Made by a program: the position numbers and the translations under genes
Notes under the pieces: generated by a model
Databases searched by the model: none
What the model was told of the DNA's origin: nothing
The model's input: the letters and a program-made list of their open reading frames with translations, nothing else
Assembly (NCBI RefSeq): GCF_900104745.1
Contig: NZ_LT629732.1
Location: forward strand, 806,001-870,000
Reading direction: 5' to 3'
From: Actinopolymorpha singaporensis
GTDB taxonomy: Bacteria; Actinomycetota; Actinomycetes; Propionibacteriales; Actinopolymorphaceae
DNA: 64,000 nt
In this document: piece after piece, positions 44,246 through 53,670 of the stretch
Layout of the letters: the number at the start of each line of letters is the position of its first letter
Numbering within the stretch: the first letter of the stretch is position 1

Positions 44246-44617
44246 ATGCTCGACCATCTCTCGATCCAGTGCGCTGACGTCCTGGCCAGCGCCGCGTTCT
44301 ACGACGCCGTCCTCGCTCCACTGGGCGGCTCCCGGCTGCTCGACCTCGGACCGGTCCTCGGCTACGGAGTCGCACCGTCGCCGAGCTTCTGGCTGGGGCC
44401 ACGTGGCAACGACTCCGGTTTCGCCGAAACCCACATCGCGTTCACCGCGGCCGACCGGGCAGCGGTGCGGGCGTTCTTCGACGCCGCCGTGGCGGCCGGA
44501 GCGCAGGTGCTGTACAAGCCCCGCGTGTGGCCGGAATACCACGCCACCTACTACGCGGCGTTCGTCCGTGATCCCGACGGGAACAACGTCGAGGCGGTCT
44601 GCCACGCGCCCGAGTGA
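44246..44617 (+). CDS. VOC (glyoxalase/dioxygenase fold) family protein
   Basis: 123 residues from ATG 44246, a normal single VOC domain of two beta-alpha-beta-beta-beta modules: MLDHLSIQCADVLASAAFYDAVL at the start and FVRDPDGNNVEAVCH at the end. These folds bind a metal and cover glyoxalases, isomerases, dioxygenases and resistance proteins; nothing here settles which. It is divergent from the broken permease remnant. A much longer open frame that includes it upstream is a shadow of the transporter genes. Confidence 0.83.
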   Translation: MLDHLSIQCADVLASAAFYDAVLAPLGGSRLLDLGPVLGYGVAPSPSFWLGPRGNDSGFAETHIAFTAADRAAVRAFFDAAVAAGAQVLYKPRVWPEYHATYYAAFVRDPDGNNVEAVCHAPE

Positions 44618-44727
44618 GCGGGGCCACGCCGCAAGCCGGCCTTGCCCTCGCAGATTCCGGTGAATGCTGCACCCAGTGCTGCGGCCAAGGCCGCGTTGCC
44701 CGGGCCCGTGACCGGCTGGCCGCGGCG

Positions 44728-44778
44728 CTGCGGCCGGTCCGCTGACCGTGGGACGCACTGCGGCCGGTCCGCTGACCG
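44728..44778 (+). repeat. 21-bp direct repeat, 30-bp period
   Basis: ctgcggccggtccgctgaccg occurs at 44728-44748 and 44758-44778. It is non-coding, between the VOC and Gfo/Idh/MocA genes. Confidence 0.75.
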
Positions 44779-44839
44779 ACGGCGGCGATCCGGCCGGCAG
44801 GACTCCCGGCCGCCGCGGTCGGCGTGGAATGGTGGACGC

Positions 44840-45883
44840 ATGACGAGCACCGACTCCCGTACGACCAAGCCGTTGAAGTTCGCCGCCGTCGGTCTCGACC
44901 ACGGTCACATCCTCGGACTCGTGCACGGCCTGATCGGGGCAGGTGCGGAGTGCGTCGGCCTGTGGAGCGAGACCGACACCCCCCACACGGCGGCGCTGGC
45001 CGAGCGGGCACCGCGGATTCCCCGCGTTGCCGAGGCGGACGAGCTCCTCACCGACCCCGACATCTCCCTGATCGTCACCGCCGCCGTCCCCGCGCGCCGG
45101 GCCGGGATCGCGGTCGCCGCCATGCGCAACGGCAAGGACGTGGTGGCGGACAAACCGGGCGCCATCACCCTCGACCAGCTTGCCGAGGTGAGGACTGCGG
45201 TGGCCGAGACCGGACGCTTCTGGTCGGTGGCATTCTCTGAGCGCACCGCGTCCAGGGCGACCGTGCGCGCGCGCCGGCTGATCGAGGAGGGCGCGATCGG
45301 CCAGGTCGTCCAGACCATGGGAACCGGCCCGCACCACCTGCGGCCGCACACCCGCCCGTCGTGGACGTTCGACCCCGGGCTGGCCGGCGGGATCCTCGCC
45401 GACATCGCCTCCCACCAGGTCGACCAGTTCCTCTACCTCACCGGCTCGACCAGCGCCGAGGTCGTGTCGTCGACGGTCGGCAACTTCGCCCACCCTGAGT
45501 ACCCCGAGTTCGAGGACTTCGGCGAGGTCGTACTGCGCAGCCCGCACGCACACGGCTACGCCCGGGTCGACTGGTACACCCCCGACGGCCTCGGTGTCTG
45601 GGGCGACGGGCGGCTCACCGTGCTCGGCACCGAGGGCTACATCGAGGTACGCAAGAACATCGACCTGCTCGGCCGGCCGGGCGGAGACCACCTCTTCCTG
45701 GTGAACGGCAAGGGCACGCAGTACCTCGAGAGCGACGACGTCGAGCTGCCGTACTTCCCGGCCATCCTCGACGACGTCGTACGACGTGGCGACACGGCGA
45801 TCCCCCAGGAGCTGGTCTTCACCGCGACCGAGCTGGCACTGACCGCCCAGGCCAACGCCACCCGGGTCGGCTGCCTGGGCTGA
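44840..45883 (+). CDS. Gfo/Idh/MocA-family oxidoreductase
   Basis: 347 residues. N-terminal dinucleotide fold is atypical (FAAVGLDHGHILGL in place of GxGxxG), with the family lysine in ADKPGA and the C-terminal domain motif DIASHQVDQFLYL. It probably dehydrogenates or rearranges a sugar or sugar acid. Only ~30% of its look is shared with the other Gfo/Idh/MocA protein at 25.6 kb, by eye. Followed on the same strand by an aldo/keto reductase, with the broken sugar transporter nearby: a carbohydrate-related neighbourhood. Confidence 0.83.
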   Translation: MTSTDSRTTKPLKFAAVGLDHGHILGLVHGLIGAGAECVGLWSETDTPHTAALAERAPRIPRVAEADELLTDPDISLIVTAAVPARRAGIAVAAMRNGKDVVADKPGAITLDQLAEVRTAVAETGRFWSVAFSERTASRATVRARRLIEEGAIGQVVQTMGTGPHHLRPHTRPSWTFDPGLAGGILADIASHQVDQFLYLTGSTSAEVVSSTVGNFAHPEYPEFEDFGEVVLRSPHAHGYARVDWYTPDGLGVWGDGRLTVLGTEGYIEVRKNIDLLGRPGGDHLFLVNGKGTQYLESDDVELPYFPAILDDVVRRGDTAIPQELVFTATELALTAQANATRVGCLG

Positions 45884-45967
45884 GCAGCTGATTGATCGGT
45901 CTGGGTGCTCAAACTCAGCGGATTCTGCTGTTGGACGACTGGCCACCCGACTCACAGGATGGAAAGC

Positions 45968-46930
45968 ATGGAATTCACTCACCTCGGTCGTACCGGCCTC
46001 AAGGTCAGCCGCCTCTGCCTGGGCACGATGAACTTCGGGCCGCACACGTCGGAGGCTGACTCGCACGCGATCATGGACGCCGCACACGACAAGGGCGTCA
46101 ACTTCTTCGACACCGCCAACGTCTACGGCGGCGTGGAGAACAAGGGCCACACGGAGCAGATCGTCGGCAACTGGTTCGCCCAGGGTGGCGGCCGCCGCGA
46201 ACGCACCGTGCTGGCCACCAAGGTGTACGGCGACATGGGCGACTGGCCGAACGAGGGCCGGCTGTCTGCGCTGAACCTCCGTCGCGCGCTCGACGCCAGC
46301 CTCAAGCGGCTGCAGACGGACTACATCGACCTGTACCAGTTCCACCACGTCGACCGCGAGACGCCGTGGGAGGAGATCTGGCAGGCCCTCGAGGTGGCCG
46401 TCCAGCAGGGCAAGATCCTCTACGTCGGCAGCAGCAACTTCGCCGGCTGGCACATCGCCCAGGCTCAGGAGGCGGCCGCTCGCCGCAACTTCGTCGGCCT
46501 GGTCAGCGAGCAGTCGAAGTACAGCCTGCTCGCCCGCGCGGTCGAGCTCGAGGTGCTCCCGGCCGCGCAGCACTACGGCCTCGGCGTCATCCCGTGGTCG
46601 CCGTTGGCAGGTGGGCTGCTCGGTGGCGTCCTCCGCAAGGAGAACGAGGGCAAGCGCCGCCAGCAGGCCGAGGCGATCCAGAAGCACCGGTCGCAGCTGG
46701 AGGCGTACGAGAACCTCGCCGCCGAGCTCGGCCACGAGCCCGGCGACGTGGCGCTGGCCTGGCTGCTCGCGCAGCCCGCGGTGACCGCGCCGATCATCGG
46801 GCCGCGCACGATGGAGCAGCTCGACGCCGCCGAGCGTGCGCTGGACGTCCGGCTGGACGACAAGGCGCTCGACCGGCTGAACGAGATCTTCCCCGGTCAC
46901 CGCACCGCGCCCGAGGACTACGCCTGGTAG
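45968..46930 (+). CDS. Aldo/keto reductase
   Basis: 320 residues from ATG 45968 (ATG 45959 is also in frame). TIM-barrel NADP-dependent reductase with the catalytic tetrad visible: Asp and Tyr in FDTANVYG, Lys in LATKVYGD and His in YQFHHVDRE. C-terminal cofactor motif IIGPRTMEQL. The family reduces sugars, ketones and aldehydes. It lies 85 bp downstream of the Gfo/Idh/MocA gene and is followed by an inverted repeat that may end the transcript. Confidence 0.88.
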   Translation: MEFTHLGRTGLKVSRLCLGTMNFGPHTSEADSHAIMDAAHDKGVNFFDTANVYGGVENKGHTEQIVGNWFAQGGGRRERTVLATKVYGDMGDWPNEGRLSALNLRRALDASLKRLQTDYIDLYQFHHVDRETPWEEIWQALEVAVQQGKILYVGSSNFAGWHIAQAQEAAARRNFVGLVSEQSKYSLLARAVELEVLPAAQHYGLGVIPWSPLAGGLLGGVLRKENEGKRRQQAEAIQKHRSQLEAYENLAAELGHEPGDVALAWLLAQPAVTAPIIGPRTMEQLDAAERALDVRLDDKALDRLNEIFPGHRTAPEDYAW

Positions 46931-46968
46931 GCGGCACGTCCCCGGACGCGCGTAGCACTCGCATCGCC

Positions 46969-47012
46969 GAAGCCTCCCGATCCCTGGCGTAAGCCTCGGA
47001 CCGGGAGGCTTC
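46969..47012 (+). terminator. Inverted repeat downstream of the aldo/keto reductase
   Basis: Perfect 11-bp arms gaagcctcccg (46969-46979) and cgggaggcttc (47002-47012) with a 22-nt loop, lying 40-80 bp after the stop and before the XdhC-like gene. No U-run is present. Confidence 0.55.
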
Positions 47013-47061
47013 GTTCGTGCGGCACCGAGACGTCCACGCCGGGCTGCGCAATGATCGGGTG

Positions 47062-48237
47062 ATGAGCAGAAGAGGCGGCCACGGCGACCTTCGCGACCTC
47101 CTGCCGGACCTGCTGGGCTGGCTGGACTCCGGCCGGCGGTGCGCGGTGGCGACGGTGGTGGTCACGTTCGACAGCGCTCCGCGCGAGGTCGGTGCGGCGA
47201 TGGCCGTCGCCGCGGACGGCGCGGTGGTCGGCAGTGTGTCGGGCGGTTGTGTCGAGGCCGCGGTGTACGAGCGGGCGCTGGCGGTCCTGGACACCGGCCG
47301 GCCCGTCCTGGAGCGGTACGCCGTCGCCGACGAGGACGCGTTCGCGGTCGGCCTGACCTGTGGCGGAACCATCGAGGTGCTGGTCGAACCCGCCGACGCC
47401 GCGCTGCTCCGCCGGCTCGACGCGGCCGTTCGTACGCCGGAGCCGGTGGCGGGAGTGACCGTGGTCGGCGGTGCCGAGCCGGCCGGGACCCGGCTGCTCG
47501 TGGGTGTCGACAGCACGTACGGGTCGCTGCCCACGCCGGACGACCAGGCGGCATCGGCCCTGTTCGCAGAGGTACGCACGATGCTGGCCGGAGGCGAGTC
47601 AGGGATCGTTCGTCTCCCGGCGGCGCCGCGGCCGGCCGCACCGCTGACCGAACCGCTCACCGTGCTCGTCCAGTCGTACCTTCCACCGGCGCGGATGCTC
47701 GTCTTCGGCGCCACCGACTTCGCAGCCGCGGTGAGTTCCGTCGGCGCGTTCCTCGGCTACCGGGTGACCGTCTGCGACGCCCGGCCCGTCTTCGCCAGTG
47801 CCGAACGCGTACCCGACGCGGACGAGGTCGTCGTCGACTGGCCGCACCGGTATCTGGAGCGGGAGACCGCCGCCGGCCGGGTCGACGGCCGCACCGTGAT
47901 CTGCGTACTCACCCACGACTCCCGGTTCGACGTGCCGTTGCTCCAGGCCGCTCTGCGCGGTCCCGCCGCGTACGTGGGCCTGCTCGGCAGCCGGCGGACG
48001 GCGGAGGACCGGCTGGGACGTCTTCGCGAGCTCGGCTTCACCGACGCCGAACTATGCCACCTGTCCGCGCCCGTCGGGCTGGACCTCGGCGGCCGCACAC
48101 CGGCGGAGACGGCGATCGCGGTGGCGGCGGAGATCGTCGCCTGCCGCCGGGGCGGAACCGGCCGCCGGCTCACTCACACCGACGGCCCGATTCACGGCCG
48201 CCCGGCGAGCGACGAGGCGCGGGTGAGCAGGTGGTAG
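47062..48237 (+). CDS. XdhC/CoxI-family protein
   Basis: 391 residues from ATG 47062. N-terminal XdhC/CoxI domain with SVSGGCVEAAVYERA and LTCGGTIEVLVEP, C-terminal Rossmann-like domain with MLVFGATDFA, YVGLLGSRRTAEDR and GRTPAETAIAVAAEIV. Relatives bind and help sulfurate the molybdenum cofactor before insertion into xanthine dehydrogenase-type enzymes. No xanthine or CO dehydrogenase genes adjoin, so it is an orphan here; the only molybdoenzyme in the window is the formate dehydrogenase. Its 3' end overlaps the convergent membrane-protein gene by 46 bp. Confidence 0.85.
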   Translation: MSRRGGHGDLRDLLPDLLGWLDSGRRCAVATVVVTFDSAPREVGAAMAVAADGAVVGSVSGGCVEAAVYERALAVLDTGRPVLERYAVADEDAFAVGLTCGGTIEVLVEPADAALLRRLDAAVRTPEPVAGVTVVGGAEPAGTRLLVGVDSTYGSLPTPDDQAASALFAEVRTMLAGGESGIVRLPAAPRPAAPLTEPLTVLVQSYLPPARMLVFGATDFAAAVSSVGAFLGYRVTVCDARPVFASAERVPDADEVVVDWPHRYLERETAAGRVDGRTVICVLTHDSRFDVPLLQAALRGPAAYVGLLGSRRTAEDRLGRLRELGFTDAELCHLSAPVGLDLGGRTPAETAIAVAAEIVACRRGGTGRRLTHTDGPIHGRPASDEARVSRW

Positions 48238-49241
48238 CCGAGGGTCGCGACTCCGAGGGCGACACCCCAGGCCAGGAAGAGCACCTCGGTGCCGGTGACG
48301 GCCCATGCCGACGCGAGCCCTGCCCAGGTGGTCTGCCCTTCGGCGAGCGCAGTGACGATCATCGACACGCCGATCAGGCCGTACGACGTCACCGCCACCG
48401 AGACCACCCCGGCCGGAACCAGCGCGAGCAGGCGAGGGACTCGGCGGCCGGCCAGCACCGGCACCCAGGGCGGGAACTCCTGCCCCCACCGGCCGACGAG
48501 GCCCAGGGTGAGCAGGCCTCCGAGCGCTGGTACGGCACACAGTGCGATGCCCATCGGGAGGCTGATGTCCTCGTGGACCTTCGCCAGCATCTCCGCCGGG
48601 ATCCCGAACGGTACGCCGAGCAGCCACAGCGTGTGCGGCACCGTCCAGCCGAGCAGCGGTAGGGCGCACCCGGCGTACGCCCATCCACGCAGCCATCCTG
48701 GCGCCGGACGAACCCCGGCTCGACGTGGCACCCCTTGCGCGCGTGGCCAGGCCGAGGCCGCCGCGGCGGCGACCAGCAGTCCGCCACCGAGCAGGACCAC
48801 GCGGTCGGCGAGATCACGCCAGTCGGTGGGGTGGCCGGCCGCCGCGGCGAACTGGAACACCAGGTGCCCGGGGAAGGACAGCGCGACGAGAACGGCGGCG
48901 GAGACCCACAGTCCGGCGGCCGCCGTTCGCCCGGGACGTACGACGCCGAGCGCGGTCACCACCACCAGGGCGGCGCACAGGCCGACCGCGCCCCACCCGG
49001 ACCAGAACGGCAGGGAGTCCAGCCGGGCCGCGCCGCATCCGGTGGCGACCTGCTCGGCGGTCTGCTCGACGGTGCGGTCGCAGGCGGTGTAGCCCCACCG
49101 GCTGCCGGTGGCCCACAGGAGCCGGAGCAGGGCATAGGCGTCGGCGAACACGAACGCCGCGACAGCCAAGGCCGGGCGGCGTCCACCTCTGGTGGGACTC
49201 CGGGGTGCCGTGGCCGCCGTCGTGGAGGGGGTGTCGGTCAT
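48192..49241 (-). CDS. Polytopic membrane protein of unknown function
   Basis: 349 residues from ATG 49241, with about eight to nine hydrophobic segments spread over the whole length and a hydrophilic N-terminus rich in Thr, Ser and Pro. Paired cysteines near CDRTVEQTAEQVATGC lie in the first extracytoplasmic loop. No family recognised; the context (XdhC-like gene, CYTH-CHAD gene) does not help. The end overlaps the XdhC-like gene on the other strand. Confidence 0.72.
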   Translation of the reverse strand: MTDTPSTTAATAPRSPTRGGRRPALAVAAFVFADAYALLRLLWATGSRWGYTACDRTVEQTAEQVATGCGAARLDSLPFWSGWGAVGLCAALVVVTALGVVRPGRTAAAGLWVSAAVLVALSFPGHLVFQFAAAAGHPTDWRDLADRVVLLGGGLLVAAAAASAWPRAQGVPRRAGVRPAPGWLRGWAYAGCALPLLGWTVPHTLWLLGVPFGIPAEMLAKVHEDISLPMGIALCAVPALGGLLTLGLVGRWGQEFPPWVPVLAGRRVPRLLALVPAGVVSVAVTSYGLIGVSMIVTALAEGQTTWAGLASAWAVTGTEVLFLAWGVALGVATLGYHLLTRASSLAGRP

Positions 49242-49328
49242 GCCTCGACGATGCGCGCAACCGGCCCTCGGCTGCGTGCACCCGGCGAGGGGCTTCACTC
49301 ACCCACGGGAGGGAACCGGAGCGCGGGC

Positions 49329-49394
49329 GCCGCCGCCTCAACCAAGCCGCCGCCTCAACCAAGCCGCCGCCTCAATCAAGCCGCCTCAACCGAG
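49329..49394. repeat. 17-bp tandem repeat, about 3.8 copies
   Basis: gccgccgcctcaaccaa at 49329-49345 and 49346-49362, one variant at 49363-49379 and a partial at 49380-49394. The last copy reaches the stop codon of the CYTH-CHAD gene, so changes in copy number could alter its C-terminus. Confidence 0.8.
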
Positions 49395-50981
49395 CCAGCG
49401 CCTCGCCTTCTTGCGGCGGATCGCCTTCTCCACCGCGGGGAGGTCTTCGAGGGCGCGCTCGGCGGCGGCCTGTTCGCGGGCATGCAGCAAGCCGTAGGTG
49501 AAGGCGTTCTCGTGGTCGAGATGGGCGCGTACGCCGAGGTCTCGGAGCGTCTGCCGGGCCACGACGCTGTCCTGGTGGGCGCCGAGCACCTTCTGCAACC
49601 GCTTGAGCGCCTTGACCAGGCGGCGGGCGTCCTTGCCACCGACGGCGGCAAGTGCCTCCGCGGCATATCGCGCCCGCTTCGCGGCCTTCCGCGCCTCGTG
49701 CAGCGCGGTTGATCGGTCGCGGACGACGCCGGGAAGTGGCGGGGTCACCGAGGGCCTGGCTTCGGGGCGAGCCGACAGCGCGGCGGCGCGGTCGAGCCGG
49801 CGGTCGACCCGGCGAAGCGCCTTGCGTGCTCGCCTTCGCAGCTCGGCCGCACCGGCATCCTGACCCGCGGTGGCTTCCACCAGCGCGTCCAGGTTGTCGA
49901 GCAGCGCGGAGTATCGCGGGCTGTCCAGGGCGGCGGCCACGCGGCCGCTGGCCTGCCCGGCCTCGGTCGCGAAGTGGTCGCCGATCCGGCGTTCCACCGA
50001 GCCGATCACGAGCTCGGCGGGTTCGGCATCGACCGCGGCCCGGAGACGCTCGGCCTGCACCTGGCTGTCGCGGAGCATGCCCAGCTCGCCGGCGAGCCAG
50101 CGCAGCTCCGCACCGAGGGGGTCGGTGCGCGCCCGGTCGAGGAACGGCCGGAAGGTGCGCAGCGTGCTCCGCAGCCGGCGGCAGGCGACGCGCATCTTGT
50201 GCACGGCCTCCGGATCACCGCGTCGTACGCCCGGATCGAGGGTGATGATGGCGTCCCGCTGGTCGGCGATGTAGGTCGCGACAGCCGACCACGCGCGCTC
50301 CTCGTCGCTGCCTGACCCGCTCCCGGCCGGCCCGGCGTCCTGTGTGCTGGAGCGTCGGAGGCCGAGGGTGCGGGCCAGCTTCGACCCGAACGCGGCCGGG
50401 CGTGCGCCCGCGTCCAGCAGCAGCCGTTCCGTCGCGTCGAGCAGGTCGGGCGGACCGTCGACGAGTTCGATCTCCACCTCCCGCCACTCGCTCGTGGTCA
50501 CCGAGTCGCCGTAGGTGTGCGCGGTGACGTGGTCGTCGCAGACCTCGGCGAGGGCGTCACCGGAGCCGGAGCGGAGTACGCGTTCGAGTCGGCGGGTGCG
50601 GATTGCCGCCACCGGGCGGAGCGGATGCCCGCGGGTCAGGGCGCGGAGCTCCTCGCCGAACGACGCGGGCGGTCCGGCTGGTTCGGTGCTTTCTCCCTCG
50701 TCGAGCGGGGCCCTGAGCTCGGTCCGCGCGCCGTGATGCTCGGGCGCTCCCTCCGCACGGGCAGGTCGCTTGAGGTGCCAGCCCTCGTCGTGACCGCCGG
50801 CGCGCCGGCGAAGTGTCACCCGGTGGCGGGCCAGGTGCAGCTCGTCGGTGTCGTAGTAGCCGGCGTCCAGCTCGTGCTCGACGGGCTCGTCGACCGAGTC
50901 CACTCCGGGGGCCGAGGACAGATCCGGCAGGACGAAGTCCGGCTCGACGTCGTACTTGCGTTCCACTTCCAGGTGACGCAT
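49386..50981 (-). CDS. CYTH-CHAD domain protein
   Basis: 531 residues. The N-terminal CYTH domain (1-205) starts with HLEVERKYDV, the EXEXK-type signature of triphosphate tunnel enzymes, and has WHLKRP and EVEIELVDG. The C-terminal CHAD domain (about 235-525) is helical with conserved basic and His residues (VHKMRVACRRLRSTLRTF, KRARYAAEAL). CHAD binds inorganic polyphosphate and CYTH modules often hydrolyse triphosphates, so a polyphosphate role is likely. No polyphosphate kinase gene is adjacent. Alone on its strand between intergenic gaps. Confidence 0.87.
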   Translation of the reverse strand: MRHLEVERKYDVEPDFVLPDLSSAPGVDSVDEPVEHELDAGYYDTDELHLARHRVTLRRRAGGHDEGWHLKRPARAEGAPEHHGARTELRAPLDEGESTEPAGPPASFGEELRALTRGHPLRPVAAIRTRRLERVLRSGSGDALAEVCDDHVTAHTYGDSVTTSEWREVEIELVDGPPDLLDATERLLLDAGARPAAFGSKLARTLGLRRSSTQDAGPAGSGSGSDEERAWSAVATYIADQRDAIITLDPGVRRGDPEAVHKMRVACRRLRSTLRTFRPFLDRARTDPLGAELRWLAGELGMLRDSQVQAERLRAAVDAEPAELVIGSVERRIGDHFATEAGQASGRVAAALDSPRYSALLDNLDALVEATAGQDAGAAELRRRARKALRRVDRRLDRAAALSARPEARPSVTPPLPGVVRDRSTALHEARKAAKRARYAAEALAAVGGKDARRLVKALKRLQKVLGAHQDSVVARQTLRDLGVRAHLDHENAFTYGLLHAREQAAAERALEDLPAVEKAIRRKKARRWLG

Positions 50982-51097
50982 TCGGCTCCCTTCGGACGTG
51001 CCTCATGCCTACCGGACGCGGGCGCGGTACGCCACCTCGCCCGCCCGGGGGCCGGGGACGGGCTCCTGGGACTCGACGGCACGTCAGGCAAACCGGG

Positions 51098-51523
51098 TCA
51101 GAACGAACCCAGGTCAGCTGACAGCCAACGCTCCGGCCGCATGGCGACGACGAGCTGTTCGCCGTGCTCGGCCTTCGCCATCTCGATGTAGCCCTTCACC
51201 ACTTCCGGTGGGAGGTATCGCCTCGCCATCTCCTCCTGCTGCTCGTCGGTCATCGGACTGGTCCGGGTGACGGGCCCTTCCACGGAGACGTAGCGCACCG
51301 AGGGCTGAACGCGCTCGACCATCAGCGAGAACCGGCCGGCGGCCTCGATCAACCGCGCCTTGCGGGAATGCACTCCGGTCAGCACCCAGGCCTCGCCGCC
51401 GGGCTCGTACTGGTACCAGATCGGGACCACCAGCGGTCCGCGACCATCCTCCGCTTCCACCGCCAGCGCGGCGACGTGCGGTTCGGCAAGAAACTCTTGT
51501 CGTTCGTTCACAGACAGTGCCAT
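51098..51523 (-). CDS. Split-barrel flavoprotein, pyridoxamine-5'-phosphate oxidase-like
   Basis: 141 residues from ATG 51523. FMN/F420-binding split barrel: ALSVNERQEFLAEPHVAAL, then LVVPIWYQYEPGGEAW and RKARLIEAAGRFSLMV, and an E-rich helix. In actinomycetes many of these are F420- or FMN-dependent reductases; the cofactor is not decided by the sequence. The frame could start upstream as far as 51655, but that part lacks a ribosome site. Confidence 0.82.
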   Translation of the reverse strand: MALSVNERQEFLAEPHVAALAVEAEDGRGPLVVPIWYQYEPGGEAWVLTGVHSRKARLIEAAGRFSLMVERVQPSVRYVSVEGPVTRTSPMTDEQQEEMARRYLPPEVVKGYIEMAKAEHGEQLVVAMRPERWLSADLGSF

Positions 51524-51685
51524 GACGCAGACCCTACGAGAGGCCGCCGACCGTTGTGTCTGGCGTACTCCTTGATCAGGTGCAGGCAGATCCACCGCAG
51601 CGACACCTGCCGGCACCGGGAGGTCCTCACCGCCCGCCTTCCGGCGGAACCACACCGCGGGTACGGGATCATTGCCCGGCCGAGG

Positions 51686-52204
51686 TCAGGCGCATCCTCT
51701 CGCCCAGGCGAGTACGCGTTCGGCCAACGCTCGTGGATCCTGGTCGTCGGTGGAGAACACCGTCGGGATCAGCGAACGCCCCTGGCCGGCGTCTGCCAAC
51801 GCGTCGTCGACGAGATCCTGCGTCCAACCCCGTGCCTGCAGGCGCCTGACCCTCAGGTCGTCCGCGCAGTCCAGCAGAGCCCACCGGATCGGGCCGTCCC
51901 ACAGCGCGCCGTCGGGGATCTCGTCCGCGTCCGGCACCGGGCACAGCAGCACCACCGGATGGCCGGCTCGCCGCGGCAGGCCGACGACGCGTCCCCACAT
52001 CCGGTTGTACGCAGGCCAGACGGGTGCGGCCTCCGGCACCGCGATCGGGACGCCGAGCAGGTTGCCGTCGTCCAGCAGTTCGTCCATGTCGGCGACCACC
52101 ACGCCGCCGGCCGCCTCGAGGAGATACGGAAGCAAGGTCGTCTTGCCCACGCCGGGCGCGCCGGTCAGGAGGTGAAGCGGTGCCAGCCTGGTCATCCCTG
52201 CCAT
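51686..52204 (-). CDS. Small P-loop nucleotide kinase/ATPase
   Basis: 172 residues. Walker A GAPGVGKTT near residue 15, a DxD-like ADMDEL after the next strand and a C-terminal lid-like helix region (RVRRLQARGW). Resembles broad-specificity nucleoside or shikimate-kinase-like proteins; no specific member is recognised. It sits alone between the flavoprotein and the MFS transporter, all on the minus strand. Confidence 0.7.
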   Translation of the reverse strand: MAGMTRLAPLHLLTGAPGVGKTTLLPYLLEAAGGVVVADMDELLDDGNLLGVPIAVPEAAPVWPAYNRMWGRVVGLPRRAGHPVVLLCPVPDADEIPDGALWDGPIRWALLDCADDLRVRRLQARGWTQDLVDDALADAGQGRSLIPTVFSTDDQDPRALAERVLAWARGCA

Positions 52205-52314
52205 TGTGGCCCGTGCCGCAACCAGCTACTTCCCCGCCACCACGTCAGCCGGGCAGGTCGTTGAACGCCACGACAGGTGAAGGCCGCGGCAGGGGGCGGC
52301 ATCAGGAACCGCGC

Positions 52315-53628
52315 TCATCGGGCCGCCGCGCGTTCGGCCTGAATCTCTTCGAGGGTCTTGCCGGCCGTCCGCGGCATGAACACCAGCCCTACCACGCCGC
52401 TGGCCACCAGCAGCAACAGCAGGATCAACGCCAGCGTGTGGAACCCGGTCGCCGCGAGCACCGGTACCACGAAGCTCCAGCCACCGATGAGGATCCGCAC
52501 CACGCCGTACAGCAACGCCTGCGAGCTCGCCCTGATCGGTGTCGGGAACAACTCGGTGGACCAGACCCGGAAGAACGGCCCCTGCCCGAACCCGCTGCCG
52601 AGGTTGTTCACCACGAGGTAGACGACGGCGACCGTCACCCCGAGCGGGAACGTGAACAGCACGCCGTACGCGATCGCCTGCAACGCCGCGCCGATCCCGA
52701 ACAGCAGCCGCCGGTGCCGGGTGTCGCTGAGCGGCATGAACACCACCGACGTGGTGATCGACACGATGAGGAATCCCATCGCCTGCAGGGCGACGCTGGT
52801 CCCCTGGCCCGCGCCGCCGACGGTGCGCAGGATGTACGGGAAGAAGAACCCTGCCGTACCCGCGACGAGGTTCCACGGCAGGAACATCGCGAACACGAAC
52901 GCGAAGGCCCGCAGGTTCGCCCTGGTGGTGAAGTCCCGCAGCCGCATGGTCGCCTGCCGGGCGCCACCCGCGACCGCCTGGCCGGCTGACCGGCCGGCGT
53001 TGCGCCAGCGTTCGGACTCGACCATCCCGCGGCGGAAGAACCACGTCACCAGCGCCACCACCAGCAGGTGGGCGAACACGATCCGGATGCCCAGCACACC
53101 AAGGGGTGCGAGCGCCCAGGCGAGTGCCAGCGTCAGCACCGGGCCGAGCGACCAGAAGACGTTGGTGAGGCCGAGCAACCTGCCGCGTGCCCGCGCCGGG
53201 GAGAACTCCGCGATCAGCGTCCACGAGGTGGGGATGTCCGCACCGACCGCCAGCCCGACGATGACGAAGCCGACCAGCAGCCCTGGCAGGCTGGGCGAGA
53301 AGATGACGAACAACGTGCCGAAGGCGTACACCAGGAGGTCCCACTGGTAGACCCGCTTGCGGCCGATCCGGTCACCGAGCCAGCCGCCGATCAGGCAACC
53401 GACCCCGGCCGAGATCGCGTTCGAACTGAACGCCGCGATCAGCCCAACCGCGCCACTGCTCAGGTTGTACGCGCTCGCCCACAGGGCAAGGCCGGCCGAG
53501 CCCGCGACGATCGAGCCGGCGTCGATGTAGTCGGCCATCGACGCGAGCACTGCCCACCGCCAGTGCCGCCGGTCCAGAGCCTCGTCGTCCTTCACCTGCG
53601 CACCGCGGGTTGTGCTCACGGTGACCAT
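52315..53628 (-). CDS. MFS transporter, sugar-porter-like
   Basis: 437 residues from ATG 53628 (GTG 53619 also possible). Twelve membrane segments; the conserved cytoplasmic loop motif GDRIGRKRVYQWD follows helix 2 and a PARARGRLLGL motif follows helix 4. C-terminal motif PRTAGKTLEEI is common in the sugar porter/metabolite:H+ symporter group. Substrate unknown. The frame extends upstream into a 15-bp tandem repeat, which is not coding. Confidence 0.87.
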   Translation of the reverse strand: MVTVSTTRGAQVKDDEALDRRHWRWAVLASMADYIDAGSIVAGSAGLALWASAYNLSSGAVGLIAAFSSNAISAGVGCLIGGWLGDRIGRKRVYQWDLLVYAFGTLFVIFSPSLPGLLVGFVIVGLAVGADIPTSWTLIAEFSPARARGRLLGLTNVFWSLGPVLTLALAWALAPLGVLGIRIVFAHLLVVALVTWFFRRGMVESERWRNAGRSAGQAVAGGARQATMRLRDFTTRANLRAFAFVFAMFLPWNLVAGTAGFFFPYILRTVGGAGQGTSVALQAMGFLIVSITTSVVFMPLSDTRHRRLLFGIGAALQAIAYGVLFTFPLGVTVAVVYLVVNNLGSGFGQGPFFRVWSTELFPTPIRASSQALLYGVVRILIGGWSFVVPVLAATGFHTLALILLLLLVASGVVGLVFMPRTAGKTLEEIQAERAAAR

Positions 53629-53670
53629 CGTTCTCACCGTGATCCGGGAGGAACAAGGCCGCACGACCGG

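Noticed and set aside
44168..46900. 910-codon minus-strand frame
   Set aside because: Antisense to the VOC, Gfo/Idh/MocA and aldo/keto reductase genes, which all have clear family motifs.
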